34,634 bases of DNA from an uncultured Lachnospiraceae bacterium (GTDB taxonomy: Bacteria; Bacillota; Clostridia; Lachnospirales; Lachnospiraceae). This document shows positions 1 through 6,541 of the stretch, in pieces (the first letter of the stretch is position 1; each line of letters starts with the position of its first letter). Where the stretch lies: assembly GCA_947177165.1 (NCBI GenBank), contig CAMWTP010000056.1, positions 1 through 34,634 on the forward strand. The letters run 5' to 3'. The translations under genes and the position numbers were made by a program. A model generated the notes under the pieces. It made no database searches and was not told where the DNA came from. It saw only the letters and a list, made by a program, of their open reading frames with translations.

Positions 1-91
1 TACAGCGGGCTCTCTATTCAGGGTGGTGAAATCACCGATTTCACCATAGCTCCCTTTCGCCCGCTACAGCGGGCTTTTTAATCAGGGTGGT
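1..91. repeat. Direct repeat with hairpins (two 27-bp copies, 64-bp period)
   Basis: Positions 1-27 and 65-91 are near-identical copies of a 27-bp element that starts TACAGCGGGC and ends CAGGGTGGT. Between them lies a second hairpin, GGTGAAATC (25-33) / GATTTCACC (37-45). The first copy is cut by the window edge, so the array may extend leftward. No protein-coding frame is supported here. Confidence 0.7.
59..80 (+). terminator. Intrinsic terminator for a rightward gene outside the window
   Basis: A perfect 6-bp GC stem, GCCCGC (59-64) with loop TACA and GCGGGC (69-74), is followed by five T on the plus strand. On the minus strand the hairpin is followed by GAAAGGG rather than T, so it would serve a plus-strand gene ending left of the window, facing the acyl carrier protein gene. 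Confidence 0.6.
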
Positions 92-106
92 TATTTCTCT
101 CCGATT

Positions 107-340
107 TTAGGCCTCAACACCCTTATCCTGCAGATACTTGATAATAGATCCGACTGTTGTGATCTGCTCCAGATCCTCGGGCGGAATCTCCACACCGTAC
201 TCCTCCTGGAATGCGTCTACCAGCTCGAACAAGTCAAGAGAATCCGCGTCCAAATCCTCCTTGAAACGTGTCTCCTCCGTGATCTCCACACCCTCAATGT
301 TCAACTGCTCCTCGATGATCTCTTTTACCTTTTCTAACAT
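107..340 (-). CDS. acpP: Acyl carrier protein
   Basis: Acyl carrier protein of type II fatty acid synthesis, a small cytosolic protein that carries acyl chains on a phosphopantetheine arm. The 77-residue product is acidic and has the DADSLD motif around residues 33-38, whose Ser is the expected attachment site. It also has the usual helix-II sequence (LFELVDAFQEEYGVEIP). The start at 340 was chosen because family members begin MLEKV-like and because AAAGGA lies about 11 bases upstream; an in-frame ATG at 352 sits directly on the ribosome site. Three FabT-like palindromes lie about 75-120 bases upstream. No fab genes are visible, so it may be a lone copy or the edge of a lipid cluster to the left. 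Confidence 0.93.
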   Translation of the reverse strand: MLEKVKEIIEEQLNIEGVEITEETRFKEDLDADSLDLFELVDAFQEEYGVEIPPEDLEQITTVGSIIKYLQDKGVEA

Positions 341-413
341 GTTTTGTTCCATCCTTTCTTTCCATAAATTATTGTTTTTGTACTTAAATAACAATTTCAA
401 TACTTTAATTTGC

Positions 414-458
414 TTTGAATATCAAATGTTTTGATTTTCAAATATTTTGACTTTCAAA
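414..458. promoter_or_regulatory. Three tandem FabT-like operators upstream of acpP
   Basis: Three perfect 13-bp palindromes of the form TTTGA-N3-TCAAA lie at 414-426, 430-442 and 446-458, each offset by exactly 16 bp. The arms match the known FabT (MarR-family) fatty-acid repressor operator, TTTGAtnnTCAAA-like. They precede only the acyl carrier protein gene. No clear -35/-10 pair could be chosen with confidence in this AT-rich leader. Confidence 0.65.
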
Positions 459-599
459 GTATTTACTTGCTACAGAATATACCCAGGCAGCCAAATTGTC
501 AACTACTTTTTGCCATATTTTTCCCGTTTAATATTTTATTTATAATTTATATGCTTTGACTGACCGCCTTCAATCCATATTCGCTACAATCTGCTGCCC

Positions 600-992
600 C
601 TACCATTTTCTGAGATAGCTTATCACAATATAATTTTCCTGATCCGGCTGCTGCCAAAATGCCTCGTCATTCTGGCTGTCGTAAATCGCCAGATCCGACA
701 TTCCCCCATACGGATATATATCAATATATTTTAGTATATTCCCGGAATTATGCTCCTCAATATACGCCTTTGCCGCTTCGTACCCCGCATCGCATCTGAT
801 CACTTTTTCCCCTTTTGTATGGAGCCAGTACACGTCAGATATCTGAATCTTTGTGCGATATACTGTCCTGCTGTCTTCCGGCAGGTTCAGCGACTCCATG
901 CACCAGATAACCGGTATTTTCCACCCTGCCAATATATAGAATAAAAGCGTTATTGTTATCAGCAATACTATTTTTCGCGATGTATTTTTCAT
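600..992 (-). CDS. Small membrane-anchored or exported protein, unknown
   Basis: I do not recognise a family. The 130-residue product has a short basic start (MKNTSRK) followed by one hydrophobic segment at about residues 8-24 and a polar remainder, so it is probably anchored with its C-terminal part outside, or exported. The start at 992 is supported by AAAGGGGG about 8 bases upstream. The longer frame reaching 1055 would overlap the upstream gene and is unlikely. It lies 37 bp after the Cys-rich gene on the same strand and probably shares its transcript. Confidence 0.6.
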   Translation of the reverse strand: MKNTSRKIVLLITITLLFYILAGWKIPVIWCMESLNLPEDSRTVYRTKIQISDVYWLHTKGEKVIRCDAGYEAAKAYIEEHNSGNILKYIDIYPYGGMSDLAIYDSQNDEAFWQQPDQENYIVISYLRKW

Positions 993-1029
993 GGTTCCAG
1001 CCCCCTTTGAGCATTTGACGACATATTCA

Positions 1030-1299
1030 TCACCATTTTTCATAAGAACACACATTTTTTTTAATCACTGCACGCAGCTCCACGAAGCACCCGCACGCCC
1101 TGCACATGCCCGCCTCCAGATAATCACACGCTTTACAGACAGACAGGCGCTCCTCATAGAGCGCCTGATCAGCTTTGATATCCTCATCCAGTCTCTGGAT
1201 GTAGTCGTATAGATTATCCATGTAGGCTTCCCTGTCCATCTCGCGCAGGAGGCACTTTCGGCAGTGTTTTTTATTTTCCTGTTTCCCGCCTGTCTCCAA
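1030..1299 (-). CDS. Small Cys-rich protein, DUF6171-like
   Basis: An 89-residue protein with CRKC near the N terminus and a C-terminal cluster (CKACDY, CRACGC, then a late Cys in NVCSYEKW), which suggests a structural zinc site. The C-terminal pattern resembles the DUF6171 family as I remember it. No enzymatic role can be given. The start is TTG (1297-1299), chosen because GGAGGA sits 8 bases upstream and no better-placed ATG exists. It precedes the small membrane protein gene on the same strand. Confidence 0.65.
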   Translation of the reverse strand: METGGKQENKKHCRKCLLREMDREAYMDNLYDYIQRLDEDIKADQALYEERLSVCKACDYLEAGMCRACGCFVELRAVIKKNVCSYEKW

Positions 1300-1400
1300 G
1301 ATTGTTTCCTCCGCGTTCTATAACCAATTACCCATTACAACCACATGAACTTTTTCGCAAAATGCTATATACCCAACAATGACATTGTACTGTCCGGCGT

Positions 1401-2906
1401 TTATTTTACCCTGAACTGTACCACACTGCATGCCGGTATCGTAAATGTGACACCCTTGTCAGTTATCTGGAAATCCTTAAACTCCTCTTCCCTGACCTTG
1501 TCAGGATCTTCAAAAGTGTTGTAAGCATCCATCTTGTTGGTGACGATGGCAGCTGTCACATCACCCGGGTGAAGCTCGGTGAAGGCAATCTCCACTGTCT
1601 CGCTGTCTGTGATGGAGAGATTGTTGATCGTGACTGTCACGACGCCGTCCTTGTCGATGGAAGCGGACTCCTGTAGGTTGGGAACCATATAGTCCTCATC
1701 CAGACCAATCTCCTTTGTGCCATCAAAATAACTCTCCACAAGCTCTGCGTCCTGGTGATACTTGTACATATGCAATATATGGTATGTCGGCGTGAGCAGC
1801 ATTTTCGGTCCATCCGTAAGGATGACTGCCTGCAGGACATTGACTACCTGCGCAAGGTTTGCCATCCTGACACGGTCACAGTGCTTGTTGAACACATTGA
1901 GCGTGAGACCTGCCACAAGCGCGTCGCGCATGGTGTTCTGCTGGTACAAAAATCCCGGATTCGTCCCCGGTTCACAGGTGAACCATGTTCCCCACTCGTC
2001 ACAGATCAGCCCGATTTTTTTCTCCGGATCGTATTTATCCATGACTGTGGTGTGCATCTTGATCAAATCTTCGATATAAAGCGCCTTGTACAAAGTCTTG
2101 TACCATGTCTTCTCGTCAAACTTTGTAGCGCTTCCCTTCTTCTCCCATCCTTCCGGGTGCACATAATAATGCATTGACAGTCCATCCATAAAACCATGCG
2201 AGCCTTCCGGCGCATTTTCATAGCATGTCTTTAACACTTCCTCTGTCCAGTAGGTGTCATCCACGTTCGGACCGCCGCAGATCTTAAATATTTTCTGGTT
2301 CTTTTTGTAATTTCTCACAAACGTCTGGTATCTTCTATATAAATTCGCGTAGTAGCCCGGTGTCATATTTCCGCCGCAGCCCCAGTTCTCGTTGCCCACT
2401 CCAAAGTAATCGACATGCCACGCTTTCTCGCGGCCATTCTGTTTCCTGAGCTCCGCCATGGGAGAGACACCGTCAAATGTCATGTACTCCACCCACTCAG
2501 ACATCTCCTGCACCGTTCCGCTGCCGACATTACCGTTGATGTAGGTCTTGCAGCCAATCTGTTCGCACAACTCAAAGAACTCATGTGTGCCAAAGCTGTT
2601 GTCCTCGGTCACACCGCCCCAGTTTGTGTTGATCATTTTCTTTCTCGACTCTTTGGGGCCAATGCCGTCCATCCAGTGATACTCGTCCGCAAAGCAGCCG
2701 CCCGGCCAGCGCAGTACTGGAAGCTTCATCTCGCGAAGCGCCGCCACGACATCATTTCGCATACCCTTTGTGTTGGGTATCTCAGAATCTTCCCCCACAT
2801 AGATGCCCTCGTAGATGCAGCGTCCGAGGTGTTCCGAGAAATTGCCGTAAATCTCTGCATTGATATGCCCTTTTTGGTTCTTTTCGTTGATGTAAAGTTT
2901 TGCCAT
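1401..2906 (-). CDS. abfA: Intracellular alpha-L-arabinofuranosidase, GH51
   Basis: Glycoside hydrolase family 51 arabinofuranosidase, which releases terminal L-arabinofuranose from arabino-oligosaccharides. The 501-residue length is usual for the family. The acid/base Glu is expected at E173 in GVGNENWG and the nucleophile at E304 in CDEWGTW; LRWPGG near residue 66 is also typical. There is no signal peptide, so it acts on imported oligosaccharides in the cytoplasm. The start at 2906 has AGGAGG about 10 bases upstream; the in-frame ATG at 2933 covers that site. It follows the GH43 gene by 27 bp and is surely co-transcribed with it. Confidence 0.95.
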   Translation of the reverse strand: MAKLYINEKNQKGHINAEIYGNFSEHLGRCIYEGIYVGEDSEIPNTKGMRNDVVAALREMKLPVLRWPGGCFADEYHWMDGIGPKESRKKMINTNWGGVTEDNSFGTHEFFELCEQIGCKTYINGNVGSGTVQEMSEWVEYMTFDGVSPMAELRKQNGREKAWHVDYFGVGNENWGCGGNMTPGYYANLYRRYQTFVRNYKKNQKIFKICGGPNVDDTYWTEEVLKTCYENAPEGSHGFMDGLSMHYYVHPEGWEKKGSATKFDEKTWYKTLYKALYIEDLIKMHTTVMDKYDPEKKIGLICDEWGTWFTCEPGTNPGFLYQQNTMRDALVAGLTLNVFNKHCDRVRMANLAQVVNVLQAVILTDGPKMLLTPTYHILHMYKYHQDAELVESYFDGTKEIGLDEDYMVPNLQESASIDKDGVVTVTINNLSITDSETVEIAFTELHPGDVTAAIVTNKMDAYNTFEDPDKVREEEFKDFQITDKGVTFTIPACSVVQFRVK

Positions 2907-2933
2907 TTTAAAAATGCCTCCTGTTTTTGCCAT

Positions 2934-3881
2934 TTATTTAAAATTAAAAATTGGTATGCCATTCTCCCACTTGATTTTCATAAGCATGGTGTGCCTGTTT
3001 GGATTGTAGAGCGGATCGCCCTCGATGACGCTCTCCTTGCGGGCATGATATACAAGGATATCATTTCCATCTTCGTCCACTGTAAAGGAATTGTGTCCCG
3101 GTCCGTACACTTCTATGGAAGGATCGGAAGCCAGCACCGGATAGCGCTCCTTCTTCCATGACAGCGGATCAAGTAAATCCGCGCCGCTGTCCGCCGTGAG
3201 CATGCCCATACAATACGGCGCTCCTGTCTCGCTTGCGGAGTATGTCAGGAATATTTTCCCATCTCTTTTGAGCACAGCCGGCCCCTCGTTTACCCAGAAT
3301 CCAACTCTCTCCCAGTCGTAGTCGGGCGTGGTCAGAAGCACCTGCACGGTCTTTAATTTATTGGGCGTTTCCATCTCAGCGATGTACAGGTTGGAAATCT
3401 GCTTCCCGACACCAACCTTCTCTGCCCACACATAATAGCGTTTTCCGCTATCCTCAAACACAGTGGCATCCAGCGAGAATGCACGGAATGAAAACGCGTC
3501 ATCGTCTGCACACTGCATCATTCCCAGCTCTTTCCATGTCCCGGTCATCGGGTCATCGTCTGCGCACTCCAGCACGTAAGGGCGTATTTTCCAGATATCG
3601 TCCTTCTCCCCGCCGGCAAAATAGATGTACCATTTTCCATCTAAATAATGAAGCTCCGGTGCCCAGATATGCTCGCTCATGATTCCAGACGCATGCTTCT
3701 GCCAGATTGTCACTTCCTCAGCGTCCGCGATTCCCGCAAGCGTGTCCGCGCACCGCAGGATGATCCTGTCATAAGCCGGCACGGAAGCCGTAAAGTAATA
3801 CTTACCGTTGCCCTGCCTGCATATAAACGGATCGGCTCTCTGCAGTATCCATGGCTCATTATATTTTAACTGTGTATCCAC
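2934..3881 (-). CDS. GH43 family arabinosidase/arabinanase
   Basis: Glycoside hydrolase family 43, a five-bladed beta-propeller enzyme acting on arabinose- or xylose-containing chains. In the 315-residue product the expected general base is D17 (RADPFI), the pKa-tuning Asp is D138 (SLDATVF) and the general acid is E199 (VNEGP). No signal peptide is seen, so it is cytoplasmic. The start is GTG, with AGGAGG about 10 bases upstream. Its operon partner is a GH51 arabinofuranosidase, so arabino-oligosaccharide is the likeliest substrate; a beta-xylosidase cannot be excluded. No arabinose transporter or araBAD genes are in the window. Confidence 0.9.
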   Translation of the reverse strand: MDTQLKYNEPWILQRADPFICRQGNGKYYFTASVPAYDRIILRCADTLAGIADAEEVTIWQKHASGIMSEHIWAPELHYLDGKWYIYFAGGEKDDIWKIRPYVLECADDDPMTGTWKELGMMQCADDDAFSFRAFSLDATVFEDSGKRYYVWAEKVGVGKQISNLYIAEMETPNKLKTVQVLLTTPDYDWERVGFWVNEGPAVLKRDGKIFLTYSASETGAPYCMGMLTADSGADLLDPLSWKKERYPVLASDPSIEVYGPGHNSFTVDEDGNDILVYHARKESVIEGDPLYNPNRHTMLMKIKWENGIPIFNFK

Positions 3882-4033
3882 GTCCTATTTTCCTCCTGTT
3901 CTGCCGCTTTCTGTAGTCAGCCTGTTTCCGATTCAGCCGTGTTACATCATCACTATTCTCCTGTTCCGCTGCTTTCTGTAGCCAGCCTGTTCCTGATAAC
4001 ACGCACACAATCGTCCATTTTATTTTTGCTAAA

Positions 4034-4049
4034 ATTGAAATAGTTCAAT
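4034..4049. promoter_or_regulatory. Palindrome at the transcription start, candidate operator
   Basis: ATTGAA (4034-4039), four bases, TTCAAT (4044-4049) form a perfect inverted repeat 9 bases downstream of the -10 box of the GH43-GH51 promoter. That is where a repressor would block initiation or early elongation. The cognate regulator is not identifiable in the window. Confidence 0.4.
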
Positions 4050-4058
4050 CATATCTAA

Positions 4059-4086
4059 ATTATAAAGGTTTTTGTATTTTTTGCAA
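4059..4086 (-). promoter_or_regulatory. Promoter of the GH43-GH51 operon
   Basis: On the minus strand TTGCAA (4086-4081) is followed after 16 bases by a perfect TATAAT (4064-4059). Transcription would start near 4052 and give a leader of about 170 bases before the GH43 GTG start. Confidence 0.65.
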
Positions 4087-4221
4087 CACATTTTTTCGGA
4101 ATAAGTCCTTTTCGTTATATTATCTATTTTTGTATATTAAACTTATTCAATTTTCACAATATATTTTTTTTCAGTTTGTGTGTTATTGTTCAGATTAGCA
4201 TTTAACAGAATATCCCCTGTT

Positions 4222-6453
4222 CTATCCCCTGCCGCTCACACTGACCCCATAATCCGCCTCCGCGCAGACGCCGCAGATCTTCTCATATGCAGAGCTGGTT
4301 ATCAGAAAGCTTGTGATCTCGAAATCCTCCAGCCCCGTCAGCACCATCATGTTGACGATATTTTCTCCCTGATAGTCTTCTGCCCAGATCATCACAGGCG
4401 TGTGATCCAGTGAATAGAGAGCTTCATTCACGACCTCAATGCCTGCACCTTCTCCGTCAAAATGCACGTATTCACAGATATTCGTGCTGCCCGAATGCAG
4501 CAGCTCCTTCTTATATCGTTCTGCCACACCGTCATTGTTCAGATCACACTGGTACCGATAGTCCTCATCCCCGGACAATACTTTCTCGCCACTGCCCACA
4601 ACTTTCCCGTACTCGTCAAACACTGCTTTGTATGTGAGGGCATCCGCTGCGAGCTGCTCTGCATACGGCCTGTACTCCTTCTGCGTGTACTGTGCCAGCG
4701 CAAACTCATAGCTGTCCGGGGTCAATATAAGATCTGCCTGTTCCACAATCCCGCCGTCCTCAAAGCAGATGATACTGATGCCGTCATACCGGCCTTTCGC
4801 GCGATTATAGCTGGCACAGCGCAGATAATTTTTTCCTTCATAATTGATATTGGAAAATCCTTCCTGCGCGGAGGAATACACGTCGGTCTTCAGATAGATG
4901 CCGTTCCCCTGTCCCTGATAAAAGACGTAATCCTTCAAACCATCGTTTCCAATGGAGGATTCGGAATCTTCCTGCGCAATAATATCCAGAATACCGTCAT
5001 TGTCACCGTCCACCATCACCACAGTATAGGGATCTTCTGTCAGGCCGCGCGCCACCGCATGGCGCAGATCGGGATTGTCCTTTGCAATCTCCAGGATTTC
5101 TTTCTCCGACAGCCATTCTCCGGTTCTCTGCGGAACAAGCTCCCACGAACTCACTCCTCTTAGCAATGCATCCATCGTCTGGTTCAAAAGCCCCTGCGGA
5201 ACATATCTCATGTGGCTCATGCCGTACTCCATGGCATGAAAACGGGTGTAGGTTTCTGCAGGTGCCATTTTGTCATAAAAATTTTCGTACAGCGCACGCA
5301 CTTCGGCACTGCCCTGCTGATACTCCTCCAGCATAAAGGTCTGATTAAATTCCGCGTTGGGATAACCAATAGAATCCTGTCCCTGAATCCGCACCGTCTT
5401 CCCGCGGATCTGCGCCCTGCACTCGCGCCTTTTGACCAATGTATCCTGTATTCCTGTCCACTGCCAGAGTGTTTCTGTCTCATCGATGTCATTCTGATTT
5501 TCCTCATCTCCATACACAGACTGGTATCCCCAGATCACCTCTGTTTCTGAAAATACCGCCTCGCTCTGCAGCTGCATAAATTCCTCCGGCACATCTGCCT
5601 TTTCATAGCATTTTTTTCCGGGCTTCCACAAATATAGTCCCTGCGATGAGAATTTGATGTCTGTATATCCGTCAAAATTGTAATCCTTACAGATAAGCTG
5701 CTCGTCAGAAGCCGGTGTCTCTACCTCTATTTTCTGGTAAACATGACTGTAGTCCCCATCTTTCATCAGGTTGAGCCACCGCTTACCGTCCTGCGCTGTA
5801 TAGCAGAATGCCAGAAAGGAATCCTCCCCTACCGTGAGCTTGTCGAACCATACGGCATAGCTGTCGTCAAGCTGGTCTCCGCCTTCGCGGCCGCCATCCG
5901 CCCAGCAGACATCCCGGTTATCCAACATCTTGCCAAAGCCGCATGCGGATTCATCGCTCATCTCCTCCACGATATATATATCATTGCCGTAGGTCAATAT
6001 GTATCCATTTTTGTATCCGCAGGTGTAGGTAAAAAGGTTCGTACCTGTCTCCGCATCCCTATGGCGCAGGCGCAGGGTAATATCCGGCAGCAGGTCCAGC
6101 AGCGCGCTTGCCATCGCCCACTCGTTCGAATCCCCTGACCTGTAGTGCGCAATCCATATCCTTGGCGCCAGGACTCCGTTTCCAGCCCCTCTCAAATCAA
6201 TCACGTCACCCGCCTGTTCCGGTTCCTGCACTTTGACTGACACTCCATTGGGCAGTTCCAGGACAAGCTGTCCGTAATACAGGAACCCTTTTTCCGTTCT
6301 GATCTTTGTGTCAACCTGCGTCAATATCGACCGGGGCTGTTCCCAATAATCTCCTGCCCGCACGCTGATCTCAGGCAGGACGCCCATCTGGTCAAATATC
6401 ATGACCAGCACAAGCAACAGCATTTTTAAAAGCAAACCCAATGATACACTCAT
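4222..6453 (-). CDS. Large exported or anchored protein with Ca-binding-like Asp loops
   Basis: I do not recognise the family. The 743-residue product starts with a hydrophobic segment (residues 4-20, LGLLLKMLLLVLVMIF), probably a signal peptide or anchor, followed by a long soluble part. Three DxNxDG/DxDxDG loops, at about D257 (DYNFDGYTD), D482 (DGDNDGILD) and D637 (DLNNDGVAE), resemble the calcium loops of FG-GAP or VCBS-type repeat proteins that fold as beta-propellers. The start at 6453 is chosen because GGGGGA lies 6 bases upstream and because the longer start at 6477 would leave almost no leader after the -10 box at 6487-6492. It appears monocistronic and stands between two sugar loci without obvious linkage to either. 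Confidence 0.7.
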   Translation of the reverse strand: MSVSLGLLLKMLLLVLVMIFDQMGVLPEISVRAGDYWEQPRSILTQVDTKIRTEKGFLYYGQLVLELPNGVSVKVQEPEQAGDVIDLRGAGNGVLAPRIWIAHYRSGDSNEWAMASALLDLLPDITLRLRHRDAETGTNLFTYTCGYKNGYILTYGNDIYIVEEMSDESACGFGKMLDNRDVCWADGGREGGDQLDDSYAVWFDKLTVGEDSFLAFCYTAQDGKRWLNLMKDGDYSHVYQKIEVETPASDEQLICKDYNFDGYTDIKFSSQGLYLWKPGKKCYEKADVPEEFMQLQSEAVFSETEVIWGYQSVYGDEENQNDIDETETLWQWTGIQDTLVKRRECRAQIRGKTVRIQGQDSIGYPNAEFNQTFMLEEYQQGSAEVRALYENFYDKMAPAETYTRFHAMEYGMSHMRYVPQGLLNQTMDALLRGVSSWELVPQRTGEWLSEKEILEIAKDNPDLRHAVARGLTEDPYTVVMVDGDNDGILDIIAQEDSESSIGNDGLKDYVFYQGQGNGIYLKTDVYSSAQEGFSNINYEGKNYLRCASYNRAKGRYDGISIICFEDGGIVEQADLILTPDSYEFALAQYTQKEYRPYAEQLAADALTYKAVFDEYGKVVGSGEKVLSGDEDYRYQCDLNNDGVAERYKKELLHSGSTNICEYVHFDGEGAGIEVVNEALYSLDHTPVMIWAEDYQGENIVNMMVLTGLEDFEITSFLITSSAYEKICGVCAEADYGVSVSGRG

Positions 6454-6486
6454 ACCGCTTCCCCCACATTCTGACATTTTTTGTTC

Positions 6487-6519
6487 ATTATAAGGGAAAA
6501 ATGCATCAAAGTTGCATCA
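6487..6519 (-). promoter_or_regulatory. Promoter of the large exported protein, with 11-bp direct repeats
   Basis: A TATAAT -10 box lies at 6492-6487 on the minus strand with a poor -35 around 6510-6515. Two direct TGCATCA copies (6502-6508 and 6513-6519, plus strand) are 11 bp apart and flank that -35 position, so an activator could bind there. The assignment rests on the -10 and its spacing to the chosen start. Confidence 0.4.
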
Positions 6520-6541
6520 TGTACTTACCAAAGCGCTTCTC

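Larger units (their letters stand above)
3882..4221. other. Leader of the GH43-GH51 operon with duplicated segment
   Basis: This 340-bp gap holds the GH43-GH51 promoter (4059-4086), a palindrome just after it (4034-4049), and an imperfect direct repeat at 3893-3929 and 3958-3993 of about 36 bp. Each repeat copy contains a ribosome-site-like CAGGAG on the minus strand; only the copy nearer GH43 leads to a long frame, while the other leads to ATG ATG TAA. The remainder is AT-rich with no supported gene. Confidence 0.55.

Noticed and set aside
1755..3161. Long plus-strand open frames opposite the GH51 and GH43 genes
   Set aside because: They are antisense to strongly supported enzymes, lack domains and good ribosome sites, and arise from codon bias.
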